Assembly (NCBI GenBank): GCA_944385395.1
Contig: CALWXA010000052.1
Span: forward strand, 1 to 62,162
DNA: 62,162 bases
Direction of reading: 5' to 3'
Source: an uncultured Oscillospiraceae bacterium
GTDB taxonomy: Bacteria; Bacillota; Clostridia; Oscillospirales; Oscillospiraceae
In this document: in pieces, positions 45,704 to 53,636 of the stretch
Position numbering within the stretch: position 1 is the first letter of the stretch
How the letters are laid out: the number at the start of each line of letters is the position of its first letter
Translations under genes and position numbers: made by a program
Notes under the pieces: generated by a model
Seen by the model: the letters and a program-made list of their open reading frames with translations, nothing else
Told to the model about the DNA's origin: nothing
Database searches by the model: none

Positions 45704-46300
45704 TCAGCTGTCGAAGCTGGGGTTGAGATAATAGATGTTTTTCCGGTCCATCTTCTCCTTGGCCAGCTGCAGACCTTCGCCAAAACGCTGGAAGTGCACG
45801 ATTTCCCGTTGACGCAGGAATTTGATCACATCGTTCACATCCGGATCGTCCGAAAGACGCAGGATGTTATCGTAGGTCACTCTGGCCTTCTGCTCAGCCG
45901 CCAGATTTTCTGTCAGATCGGCGATCACGTCTCCCTTCACCGCCATGGACGCGGCATTCCAGGGCCAGCCGGAAGCGGCGGTAGGGTAGACCCCGGTGGT
46001 ATGATCGATGAAGTACGGCTCAAATCCCGCTTCCTTGATGTCTTTTTCATTGAGGTTTCGGGTCAGCTGATACACGATGGCGCCGATCATTTCCAGATGT
46101 CCCAGCTCCTCGGTACCAATATCCGTCAGCAGCCCTTTCAGTTCCGGATAGGGCATGCTGTAGCGCTGACTGAGATAGCGCAGGGAGGCGCCCAGCTCGC
46201 CATCCGGGCCGCCATACTGACTGATGATCAGCGAGGCAAGTCTGGGGTTGGGGTTGGTGATCCGTACGGGATACTGCAGTTTTTTCTCATACACGAACAT
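45704..46300 (-). CDS. cotJC: Spore coat protein CotJC (manganese catalase family)
   Basis: A 198-residue protein of the CotJC/Mn-catalase family. Di-metal ligands are visible in GTEELGHLEM and the REIVHFQRFGE region. In B. subtilis CotJC is a coat protein from an operon cotJABC transcribed by sigma-E. Here the ATG overlaps the stop of a fused cotJA-cotJB gene (TGATG). It may protect spores from peroxide. Confidence 0.95.
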   Translation of the reverse strand: MFVYEKKLQYPVRITNPNPRLASLIISQYGGPDGELGASLRYLSQRYSMPYPELKGLLTDIGTEELGHLEMIGAIVYQLTRNLNEKDIKEAGFEPYFIDHTTGVYPTAASGWPWNAASMAVKGDVIADLTENLAAEQKARVTYDNILRLSDDPDVNDVIKFLRQREIVHFQRFGEGLQLAKEKMDRKNIYYLNPSFDS

Positions 46301-46788
46301 CAGTTATTACCTCCTTGCTCCCAGGGCCACGGATCTTTCAGCCACTGAAACCCCTCCGGTGTGATGGTGGTCTGACTCAACGGTCCGTAAGCAGTCTCGT
46401 ACTTTTCCCGCCCTTCCTGTGCCAGGCGGATATAGTTCCAGTACAGATCCAACGCTTCCTTGTCATCGGCATGGGTCACCAGATACAATCCCAGCTCATC
46501 GATGGCAAAATCCAGAGCCATCAGCTCAGAAAGAGCGGTATTGGCTGCCGGAAACCGGCTTTTCAGCTCTTTGTGGAAGGGAAGATCCAGCCCGGGAAAC
46601 AGGGTGCCCTGCTGCAGCGCTTCCCTCTGGTCATATCGTTTGGGGTTGTGTCCCTGTACGGGAATATATGGAAATGCCAGCGGCGCGCACCAGCCGGGCA
46701 GTCGGCCTTCCCGGTCCTTGCAGCCTGCAGGCAGCATGGCGCCTTCTGGCTTCTGTTCCGTAGTGGTCTTTTCAGTATACAATGCCAT
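46300..46788 (-). CDS. CotJA-CotJB fusion protein
   Basis: A 162-residue protein that joins two normally separate spore coat proteins. Residues 35-72 match CotJA (APLAFPYIPVQ, GTLFPGLDLPF), and residues 80-158 match CotJB (LMALDFAIDELGLYLVTH, YGPLSQ, DPWPWE). B. subtilis has them as about 80 residues each. The ATG at 46788 lies only one base after AGGAGG, so the TTG at 46782, with 7-base spacing, may be the real start. It is coupled to cotJC. Confidence 0.88.
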   Translation of the reverse strand: MALYTEKTTTEQKPEGAMLPAGCKDREGRLPGWCAPLAFPYIPVQGHNPKRYDQREALQQGTLFPGLDLPFHKELKSRFPAANTALSELMALDFAIDELGLYLVTHADDKEALDLYWNYIRLAQEGREKYETAYGPLSQTTITPEGFQWLKDPWPWEQGGNN

Positions 46789-46882
46789 TCCTCCTTTACC
46801 GGGGCCTTGTGGTCCCCAAGACATACTATGTGTATTTTTCAAACTTGGTGAAACCGGAATTCTCTTTTGTGGGAAGCTGTGT

Positions 46883-46888
46883 TATAAT
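46883..46888 (+). promoter_or_regulatory. -10 element for cwlD
   Basis: TATAAT with a weak TTCTCT -35 at 17 bases. The cwlD ATG is 55 bases on, behind AAAGGGGAGAG. Because CwlD is usually a sporulation gene, another promoter may also act. Confidence 0.4.
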
Positions 46889-46942
46889 GCAGTATAGTTT
46901 TCTCTCTTCTCTCATAAGTTTTTTTGAAAGGGGAGAGATACC

Positions 46943-47665
46943 ATGGTCATTCGATTACACCGGCGCATATTGGCTGCAGCTGCTTTGCTGCTGACAACGG
47001 CGATCCTATTGAGCTGGATCGCTGCCCAGCCTGTCCGCACTGTTTTTTCACCAGTTCAGATGTCGGAATCCATCATTGTACTGGACGCCGGACATGGAGG
47101 AGCAGACGGCGGCACATCGGGTTCCGATGGTACATTGGAAAGCACATTGAACCTGCAGATCGTCCGGCGATTGGAATGGCTGTTTCTCTTCCTTGGTCAG
47201 CAGACAGTACTCACCAGGGAAGATGAGCAGGATCTCTCCGGACCGGAGGATCATACCATCGGCCAGCAGAAGGTGTCCGATATCCGTGCCCGTGTGGAGC
47301 TGGTCAACGGTCTGGATGGCGCATTTCTCATCAGTATTCATCAGAATTATTTGACCGGACATCCGGAGGTCCATGGCGCCCAGGTGTTCTATAGTCAGAG
47401 CGAGGAAGCTCACCAGGCCGCTCTGGCTGTGCAGGATGCGTTGAATCTCCATATCAATCCTCGCAACGAAAAAAACTGCAAACCGGCCCCCACCGAAGTC
47501 TATCTTATGGCCCACGTAACGGCCCCGGCCATTCTGATTGAATGCGGCTTTTTATCCAATACACAGGAAACGCAGCTTCTGGCCAGTGCCGACTACCAAA
47601 AAGAGCTCTCGGCGGTCATCGCAGCCGGATACCTGCAATACCATACAAAAGAGGGAACAGCATGA
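46943..47665 (+). CDS. cwlD: Germination-specific N-acetylmuramoyl-L-alanine amidase CwlD
   Basis: A 240-residue Zn-dependent amidase-3 enzyme. An N-terminal membrane anchor or signal (residues 10-28) is followed by the catalytic domain: the zinc His in LDAGHGG (about 50), Glu in TLESTLNL, His in ISIHQN and Glu in LIECGFLSN. CwlD strips peptides from cortex muramic acid as the first step to muramic delta-lactam. It overlaps radA by ATGA. Confidence 0.93.
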   Translation: MVIRLHRRILAAAALLLTTAILLSWIAAQPVRTVFSPVQMSESIIVLDAGHGGADGGTSGSDGTLESTLNLQIVRRLEWLFLFLGQQTVLTREDEQDLSGPEDHTIGQQKVSDIRARVELVNGLDGAFLISIHQNYLTGHPEVHGAQVFYSQSEEAHQAALAVQDALNLHINPRNEKNCKPAPTEVYLMAHVTAPAILIECGFLSNTQETQLLASADYQKELSAVIAAGYLQYHTKEGTA

Positions 47666-49026
47666 AAAGCAAAAGCGTATTTTTCTGTACAGAATGCGGC
47701 AACGAAACGCCCAAATGGTCTGGCCGCTGCAGCGCCTGCGGTGCCTGGAATTCCATTGTGGAACAGGTGGAGAAAAGCGTAAAATCCGGTAAATCCTCTC
47801 GCATTGCATCACCTGTAAAGGCTTCAAACATTACAGATATAGATACCGCCCAGGAGATCCGTTTTCCCACGGGCATGGGTGAGCTGGACCGTGTACTGGG
47901 TGGGGGAGCGGTGAAAGGTTCCCTGGTGCTGGTGGGCGGCGCTCCGGGCATCGGCAAATCCACCTTGATGCTTCAGATCTGCCAGCATCTGGGCGCATTT
48001 GCCAAAGTGCTGTACGTGTCCGGCGAAGAATCGGCGCATCAGCTGAAGCTCCGTGCCCAGCGGTTGGGGGTAGACAGCGGCAATCTCTATGTATTGAGTG
48101 AAACCTGCCTTGGCAAGATTCTTAATTGCATTGAGCAGGAAGCACCGGATGTGCTCATTGTGGACTCCATCCAGACCCTTTACAATGAAGAGCTGGATTC
48201 TCCGGCTGGCGGCGTGGGACAGGTGAAGGATTGCACCATGTCCCTGATGCAGCTGGCCAAGGGCAGCGAGATCACCGTATTTGTCATTGGCCATGTGAAT
48301 AAGGAAGGCTCCATTGCCGGTCCGAAAGTATTGGAGCATATGGTGGACTGCGTGCTGTACTTTGAAGGGGACCAGCACATGACATACCGGATCCTCCGTG
48401 CAGTAAAAAACCGTTTCGGCGCCACCAATGAGATCGGGGTATTTGAAATGATGGACCGGGGATTGAAAGAGGTGGAAAATCCCTCCCAAATGCTGCTATC
48501 AGGCCGCCCGGAGGACGCTCCCGGCACCTGTGTCACTTGCGTAATGGAGGGCGCCAGACCTGTTCTGGCGGAGATCCAGGCTTTGATCGCCCCCTCCAGC
48601 GGCAGCAACCCCAGACGCAGCTGCAATGGCTTTGACTATCAGCGGGCCGCCATGCTGCTGGCTGTTCTGGAAAAGCGGGGGGCGCTGAAGCTCTCTCAGT
48701 GCGACGCATATCTGAATATCATCGGTGGCCTGACGCTGGACGAGCCTGCGGCGGACCTGGCAGCCGTGGTGGCCATTGCATCCAGTTATCTGGACAAGCC
48801 GGTACCCGGCCAGATGGCCGCTATGGGTGAAGTGGGCCTGTCCGGTGAGATCCGCAGCATCAGCCATCTGGAACAGCGCTTGAGTGAGGTGCAGCGCCTG
48901 GGCTTTACCCAGTGCATGATCCCGGCCAACTGCGGCAAGGACCTGAAAGTTCCTTCTCAGCTGCAGCTGCTGCCTGTCCGGAATGTGGCTCAGGCTCTGC
49001 AGCTGTTGGTAAAGGGAGCCATTTGA
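47662..49026 (+). CDS. radA: DNA repair protein RadA
   Basis: A 454-residue RadA (Sms), a RecA-like branch-migration helicase. The N-terminal zinc finger CTECGN...CSACG, Walker A GAPGIGKST (about residue 95) and the RadA-specific KNRFGATNEIGVF are present, with a C-terminal Lon-like domain (GLSGEIRSISHLEQR). It is coupled to cwlD through ATGA. After it lies a hairpin without a T tract, then a structured non-coding stretch. Confidence 0.97.
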   Translation: MKSKSVFFCTECGNETPKWSGRCSACGAWNSIVEQVEKSVKSGKSSRIASPVKASNITDIDTAQEIRFPTGMGELDRVLGGGAVKGSLVLVGGAPGIGKSTLMLQICQHLGAFAKVLYVSGEESAHQLKLRAQRLGVDSGNLYVLSETCLGKILNCIEQEAPDVLIVDSIQTLYNEELDSPAGGVGQVKDCTMSLMQLAKGSEITVFVIGHVNKEGSIAGPKVLEHMVDCVLYFEGDQHMTYRILRAVKNRFGATNEIGVFEMMDRGLKEVENPSQMLLSGRPEDAPGTCVTCVMEGARPVLAEIQALIAPSSGSNPRRSCNGFDYQRAAMLLAVLEKRGALKLSQCDAYLNIIGGLTLDEPAADLAAVVAIASSYLDKPVPGQMAAMGEVGLSGEIRSISHLEQRLSEVQRLGFTQCMIPANCGKDLKVPSQLQLLPVRNVAQALQLLVKGAI

Positions 49027-49033
49027 TACGATT

Positions 49034-49069
49034 GGCAGCAGGAGCAGGGAAGAAGCCGCTCCTGCTGCC
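49034..49069 (+). terminator. Hairpin after radA (no T tract)
   Basis: A perfect 12-bp stem GGCAGCAGGAGC/GCTCCTGCTGCC with a 12-base loop, followed by ATAATAAAA. Without a T run it may not terminate efficiently. Confidence 0.4.
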
Positions 49070-49080
49070 ATAATAAAACG

Positions 49081-49110
49081 TTGACAGGCAATGCCTGACA
49101 GGTGTAGGAT
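49081..49110 (+). promoter_or_regulatory. Possible promoter in the radA-recombinase gap
   Basis: TTGACA (consensus), 18-base spacer, TAGGAT. It would transcribe the structured region and possibly the recombinase 430 bases downstream. Confidence 0.45.
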
Positions 49111-49120
49111 GATCGTAACG

Positions 49121-49390
49121 ATGAAAACCTTAACCATATCAACCGGAAAGGAGGTTGGCGGAAACGATGCAGAGGCCACCGAGGTGGCCTTTTGAACAAA
49201 ATGGGTATTTGTTGGCGACGGCGTCACCAGACCAAGGCCCGACGGGCCGAGAGTGACAGCACGCAGCGCACGGCCCGTCGGACCGCAGCCGCATAGCGGG
49301 CCGGAGCCGTACAATCGCAGCCCGGGGGCCGCAGGGAGGCCCCCTTTCGTGTACACCTGCGATTGAACAAAATAAAAATTTTGTTCAATC
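49121..49390 (+). other. Structured non-coding region or dispersed element upstream of recombinase
   Basis: No convincing gene lies in 49027-49542. Two tiny frames are visible, 24 codons from 49121 and 29 codons from 49167. An 11-base direct repeat TTGAACAAAAT (49192-49202 and 49363-49373) brackets a GC-rich block of about 160 bases. That block contains GGGGGCC/GGCCCCC (49324-49344) inside CAATCGCAG/CTGCGATTG (49312-49365). Overlapping this is the 13-bp palindrome arm pair GATTGAACAAAAT/ATTTTGTTCAATC with an AAAA loop (49361-49390). It may be an RNA switch, a small mobile repeat or a recombination site. Confidence 0.5.
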
Positions 49391-49402
49391 CGAAGGAGGT
49401 AA

Positions 49403-49513
49403 ATGCAGCCTGGAGGCCCCGACATCAGTCTGAATCCACCTGGACTCTGGCCAGCAGTGTTCTGCAGGATCCGGCACTTCCGCCAATGGATCTGGCTGCA
49501 GGAGCCTCATTGA
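49403..49513 (+). CDS. Putative 36-codon upstream reading frame
   Basis: The ATG at 49403 has the best ribosome site in the region (CGAAGGAGGTAA), right after the 49361-49390 palindrome. It encodes 36 residues beginning MQPGGPDIS and ending LQEPH, with TGA at 49511-49513, 30 bases before the recombinase start. The peptide resembles nothing I know. It could be a leader that brings ribosomes to the recombinase gene, or a relic. Confidence 0.3.
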   Translation: MQPGGPDISLNPPGLWPAVFCRIRHFRQWIWLQEPH

Positions 49514-49542
49514 CTTTGTATCGTTTCTGCAATCAAATCAAT

Positions 49543-50559
49543 ATGGCTACAGACTATCAGCTGGAATCCCCGCAGATCTTGCTGGATTTCCTGTCGTATC
49601 ATGAAACCATCAAAGCGCATTCCAGCAAGACCGTGGATGAGTATTTTCTGGATCTTCGGAATTTTTTCCGGTACCTGAAGCGTATGCGCAATCCGAACCT
49701 GCGCAATGTGCCGCTGGAGGAAATCTCCATTCTGGATGTGGATCTTTCCCTGCTGCGTACGGTGTCCTTAACGGATATTTACGGCTATATGACCTATCTG
49801 AGCCGTGACCGCGTGGTGCACCACAATAGTGAAAATTCTGACAAAGGCATTTCTGCGGCTTCCAGAGCCAGAAAATTGGCTACAATCCGCTCATTTTTTA
49901 ACTATTTGTGCAATAAAAGGCACTTATTGGAAGATAATCCCTGTAAAGATATTGATGCGCCCAAGCTGAAAAAAACTCTCCCCCGCTATCTGACGCTGCA
50001 CGAAAGCATCGATTTGCTCAATGCAGTGGATGGCTCCAATCGGGAGCGGGATTATTGCATTCTGACGCTGTTTCTCAACTGCGGCCTGCGGATCTCTGAG
50101 CTCATCGGGCTCAACCGCAGCGACATCCACGACGATGCCCTGCGCATTCTGGGTAAAGGTAATAAAGTCCGGATCGTGTATCTCAACCAGGCTTGCCAGG
50201 ATGCTCTGCAGCAATATCTGGAGGTGCGGCGTCCCATCACCGGGAAAGATCAGGATGCCTTGTTTTTGTCCGGGCAGAACCAGCGTATCAGCCGCTCCGC
50301 GGTGCATGCTCTGGTGAAAAAGCATTTGTCTCACGCCGGACTGGACAGCAGCCAGTATTCCTCCCATAAACTGCGTCACACTGCCGCCACGCTGATGCTG
50401 CAGAACGGTGTGGATGTGAAAGCCGTACAGGAGGTTCTGGGACACGAGCATCTCAATACCACGGAGATCTATACGCACATTGATAATGATTCTCTCCGTG
50501 TGGCTGCAAAGGCAAATCCCTTGTCAAAAATAAAGGTGAAACAATCTAAGGATTCCTGA
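49543..50559 (+). CDS. XerC/D-like tyrosine recombinase
   Basis: A 338-residue tyrosine recombinase. The SAM-like N-terminal domain is EETIKAHS-like (YHETIKAHSSKTVDEYFLD). The catalytic residues are Arg in GLRISELIGL, Lys in GKGNKVR, HKLRHTAAT (His-Arg), the HEHLNTTE His and Tyr in YTHIDND. Such enzymes resolve chromosome dimers or act in phase variation and integration. The ATG at 49543 gives the family's usual start; no good ribosome site is seen there, while a strong one serves the upstream frame at 49403. It has no phage or plasmid neighbours. Confidence 0.9.
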   Translation: MATDYQLESPQILLDFLSYHETIKAHSSKTVDEYFLDLRNFFRYLKRMRNPNLRNVPLEEISILDVDLSLLRTVSLTDIYGYMTYLSRDRVVHHNSENSDKGISAASRARKLATIRSFFNYLCNKRHLLEDNPCKDIDAPKLKKTLPRYLTLHESIDLLNAVDGSNRERDYCILTLFLNCGLRISELIGLNRSDIHDDALRILGKGNKVRIVYLNQACQDALQQYLEVRRPITGKDQDALFLSGQNQRISRSAVHALVKKHLSHAGLDSSQYSSHKLRHTAATLMLQNGVDVKAVQEVLGHEHLNTTEIYTHIDNDSLRVAAKANPLSKIKVKQSKDS

Positions 50560-50597
50560 TTTTTTCTCTTTTTCAAGTTTCCTGTATTTTCCAACTA

Positions 50598-50626
50598 TTG
50601 ACTTTGTACGGAAGATAGATTACTCT
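50598..50626 (+). promoter_or_regulatory. Promoter for split transketolase
   Basis: TTGACT, 17-base spacer, TACTCT, ending 33 bases before the ATG at 50660. Confidence 0.6.
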
Positions 50627-50659
50627 TAAAATGATATTTTATGAAAGCGGGGGTTTCTC

Positions 50660-51472
50660 ATGACTACGGCAGAGCTTTCTCAGGTTTGCAGACAGGTGCG
50701 TCGTGATATCATCAATATGACGGCCAATGCCGGCAGCGGCCATCCTGGCGGTTCCCTGTCTGTTACGGAGCTGATGACCAGTCTTTTCTTCAACCATATG
50801 CGGATCGATCCTAAGGACCCCAAGAATCCGGACCGGGATCGCTTTGTGCTGAGCAAGGGCCATTGCGCCCCCTGCTATTATGCGGTGCTGGCAGAGCGGG
50901 GCTTTATCGACCGTTCGGAATTTGAGAATTTCCGTCAGCTCCACAGCATTCTGCAGGGCCATCCCGACAGCAAGAAGGTACCGGGCGTGGATGCTTCCAC
51001 CGGCTCTCTGGGCCAGGGCTGTTCCATCGCTGTGGGCATGGCTCTGGGCGCCAAGCTGCAGAAAAAGGACATCAAGGTCTATACCATTCTGGGCGACGGT
51101 GAATGCCAGGAAGGTCAGATCTGGGAAGCTCTGATGTCTGCTGCGCATTTCAAGCTGGACAACCTGACGGTGATCATCGACAACAACGGCCTGCAGATCG
51201 ACGGCAGCAACGATGAGGTCATGTCCCTGGGGGATCTGCCCGCCAAGGTGCGTGCCTTTGGATTGCATCTCATTGAACTGCCGGACGGCCATGATCTGGA
51301 CGCCATTGACGCAGCCCTGAAGGCTCCTACCGAGCCCGGCAAGCCCAAGTGCATCCTGGCCCATACGGTGAAGGGCAAAGGCATCTCCTTCATGGAGAAT
51401 CAGGTAGGCTGGCACGGCAAAGCGCCCAATGCAGAGCAGCGGGCCCAGGCGTTGAAGGAATTGGAGGACTGA
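50660..51472 (+). CDS. Transketolase, N-terminal (thiamine diphosphate) subunit
   Basis: A 270-residue N-terminal half of transketolase. The ThDP-binding motif GDGECQEGQIWEALMSA...NN is intact (about residue 155), with GHPGGS and SKGHCAP. It needs the next gene's product for a full active site. Transketolase moves two-carbon units between sugar phosphates. The C-terminal half starts five bases after its stop. A promoter precedes the gene. Confidence 0.96.
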   Translation: MTTAELSQVCRQVRRDIINMTANAGSGHPGGSLSVTELMTSLFFNHMRIDPKDPKNPDRDRFVLSKGHCAPCYYAVLAERGFIDRSEFENFRQLHSILQGHPDSKKVPGVDASTGSLGQGCSIAVGMALGAKLQKKDIKVYTILGDGECQEGQIWEALMSAAHFKLDNLTVIIDNNGLQIDGSNDEVMSLGDLPAKVRAFGLHLIELPDGHDLDAIDAALKAPTEPGKPKCILAHTVKGKGISFMENQVGWHGKAPNAEQRAQALKELED

Positions 51473-51477
51473 AGATC

Positions 51478-52404
51478 ATGAGTGAAAAGATCGCAACCCG
51501 TGAGGCATACGGCAAGGCTCTGGTAGAGCTGGGTGCTGTGAAGGAAAACGTGGTGGTCCTGGATGCCGACCTGGCCGGTGCTACCATGACCAAGTATTTC
51601 AAGGGAGCCTATCCTGATCGCTTCTTTGACTGCGGCATTGCAGAAGCCAACATGGTCAATGTCAGCGCTGGCCTGTCCACCATGGGTCTCATCCCCTTCT
51701 GCTCTACGTTCGCCATGTTCGGCGCAGGCCGGGCCTACGAGCAGATCCGCAATACGGTGGCTTATCCCCGTCTGAATGTGAAGGTCTGCTGTTCCCATGC
51801 TGGTGTTTCCGTGGGTGAAGACGGCGGCAGCCACCAGTCTATCGAAGATATCGGCCTGATGCGGATGATCCCTGGTATGACGGTGGTGGTTCCCGCTGAT
51901 GCCAAGGAAACCAAGAAGGCTACGTTTGCCCTGGCAGAAATGGAAGGCCCGGCATATATGCGCCTGGCTCGTCTGGCCTCTCCTGTATTTGAAGAAGATT
52001 ATCCTTTCCAGATCGGCAAGGCAAACATCCTGCGTGAGGGCAAAGATGCTGCAGTATTTGCCTGCGGCCTGATGGTCAGTGAAACGCTGGAAGCCGCCAA
52101 GCTGCTGGCAGCGGAGGGCATTGAGATCTCCGTCATCAATATGCATACCATCAAGCCCATTGATGCAGATTGCGTCATGGAGTATGCCACGAAGTGCGGC
52201 AACGTCATCACCGTGGAAGAGCACAGCACCATCGGCGGCCTGGGCGATGCCGTGGCCGACGTACTGATGGGCAAGGTCAACTGCAAGTTCCTGAAAATCG
52301 GTATCAACGACCGGTTCGGCCAGTCCGGCAAGGCTCTGGACGTCCTGCGGGAATACGGCCTCACCGCCGATCAGATCGCTGCCAAAATCAAAGAAACCCT
52401 GTAA
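51478..52404 (+). CDS. Transketolase, C-terminal subunit
   Basis: A 308-residue C-terminal half with the pyrimidine-binding domain (FDCGIAEANMVNVSAGLS) and transketolase C domain (VEEHSTIGGLGDAVAD). It pairs with the preceding subunit. Split transketolases are common in anaerobic Firmicutes and Archaea. Preferred codons suggest strong expression. A terminator follows. Confidence 0.96.
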   Translation: MSEKIATREAYGKALVELGAVKENVVVLDADLAGATMTKYFKGAYPDRFFDCGIAEANMVNVSAGLSTMGLIPFCSTFAMFGAGRAYEQIRNTVAYPRLNVKVCCSHAGVSVGEDGGSHQSIEDIGLMRMIPGMTVVVPADAKETKKATFALAEMEGPAYMRLARLASPVFEEDYPFQIGKANILREGKDAAVFACGLMVSETLEAAKLLAAEGIEISVINMHTIKPIDADCVMEYATKCGNVITVEEHSTIGGLGDAVADVLMGKVNCKFLKIGINDRFGQSGKALDVLREYGLTADQIAAKIKETL

Positions 52405-52407
52405 ACT

Positions 52408-52447
52408 AAAAAAGCTGCCCTGGATTTTCTCCAGAGCAGCTTTTTTT
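52408..52447 (+). terminator. Terminator of split transketolase
   Basis: Stem AAAAAGCTGC...GCAGCTTTTT with an inner CTGGA/TCCAG pairing and T7. Confidence 0.82.
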
Positions 52448-52458
52448 ATTCCGCCAGA

Positions 52459-52491
52459 AAAAGGCCCCCATATCCAACCGGATATGGGGGC
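52459..52491 (-). terminator. Terminator of fba
   Basis: A perfect 12-bp stem GCCCCCATATCC/GGATATGGGGGC; on the minus strand it is followed by CTTTTT. Confidence 0.88.
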
Positions 52492-52526
52492 AAAATATTG
52501 TAAGGTGTTCTTCCCTGCTGACGCAA

Positions 52527-53465
52527 TCAGAATGCCTTGCCGTCGCAGCCCAGGACATCCACGATCTTGTGCGCCACAACAGCCTTGATAGCCTCGCGGG
52601 CGGGCTTCAGATACTGACGGGGATCGAAGTGGTCGGGATGCAGAGCGAAGTGCTCACGGATGGAGGCGGTCATGGCCAGACGCAGGTCGGAGTCAATGTT
52701 GATCTTGCACACAGCCAGAGAAGCGGCCTTGCGCAGCTGATCCTCGGGCACACCGATGGCACCGGGCATATTGCCGCCATACTTGTTGACCTTCTCTACC
52801 AGATCCTGAGGCACGGAAGAAGAGCCGTGCAGCACGATGGGGAATCCAGGCAGACGCTTGGAAACCTCCTCCAGCACGTCGAAGCGCAGCTGGGGCTTGG
52901 TACCGGGCTTGAACTTGTAAGCGCCGTGGCTGGTGCCGATGGCGATGGCCAGAGAGTCGCAGCCGGTGCGGGAGACGAACTCCTCCACCTCTTCGGGACG
53001 GGTGTAGGAAGCATGGCCCTCGGCCACTACCACTTCGTCCTCGATGCCGGCCAGAGTGCCCAGCTCAGCTTCCACGGTAATGCCCCGGTCATGGGCGTAT
53101 TCTACCACCTGCTTGGTCAGGGCGATGTTCTCTTCAAAGGGCTTGGAAGATGCGTCGATCATCACGGAGGTAAAGCCGTCATCGATGCAGGACTTGCACA
53201 GCTCGAAGCTATCGCCGTGGTCCAGATGCAGGCAGATGGGCAGACCGGTCTCGATCACAGCCGCTTCCACCAGCTTCATGAGGTAGGTGCGGTTGGCATA
53301 AGCCCGAGCGCCCTTGGACACCTGCAGGATCAGCGGAGCATTCAGCTCTTTGGCTGCTTCGGTGATTCCCTGGATGATCTCCATATTGTTGACGTTGAAA
53401 GCGCCGATGGCATAACCGCCGTCATAAGCTTTCGCAAACATCTCCTTGGTGTTTACCAGTGCCAT
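52527..53465 (-). CDS. fba: Class II fructose-bisphosphate aldolase
   Basis: A 312-residue zinc-dependent aldolase. Zinc ligands are in HLDHGDSFE and EGHASYTRP-type segments, with VLHGSSSVP and INIDSDLR as substrate-binding blocks. It cleaves fructose-1,6-bisphosphate and, in this family, often sedoheptulose-1,7-bisphosphate. It is divergent from the phosphofructokinase gene. On the minus strand, TTGCAA-16-TACAAT in the shared gap is a plausible promoter. Confidence 0.97.
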   Translation of the reverse strand: MALVNTKEMFAKAYDGGYAIGAFNVNNMEIIQGITEAAKELNAPLILQVSKGARAYANRTYLMKLVEAAVIETGLPICLHLDHGDSFELCKSCIDDGFTSVMIDASSKPFEENIALTKQVVEYAHDRGITVEAELGTLAGIEDEVVVAEGHASYTRPEEVEEFVSRTGCDSLAIAIGTSHGAYKFKPGTKPQLRFDVLEEVSKRLPGFPIVLHGSSSVPQDLVEKVNKYGGNMPGAIGVPEDQLRKAASLAVCKINIDSDLRLAMTASIREHFALHPDHFDPRQYLKPAREAIKAVVAHKIVDVLGCDGKAF

Positions 53466-53564
53466 AGTTCATATCTCCTTTATAAAAAAGTTGTACGGAA
53501 CGATTGGTATAACATCTACAATGTCTATTGTACCACAGATTTCAGCTTTTGCAAGTATCACCAA

Positions 53565-53593
53565 TTTACTTTTTTTGGTTTGCGTGATAAAAT
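53565..53593 (+). promoter_or_regulatory. Promoter for PPi-phosphofructokinase
   Basis: TTTACT, 17-base spacer, TAAAAT in an AT-rich divergent gap; the ATG at 53637 is behind TGGGAGG. Confidence 0.58.
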
Positions 53594-53636
53594 ATTTTTC
53601 GGTTGATAAATCACAATAATTGGGAGGTCTGTTTCC

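Noticed and set aside
48499-49425. Minus-strand open frame covering the radA end and the structured region
   Set aside because: Its N-terminal part is antisense to the palindromic non-coding block and the rest to radA; Pro/Gly-rich without domain or ribosome site.
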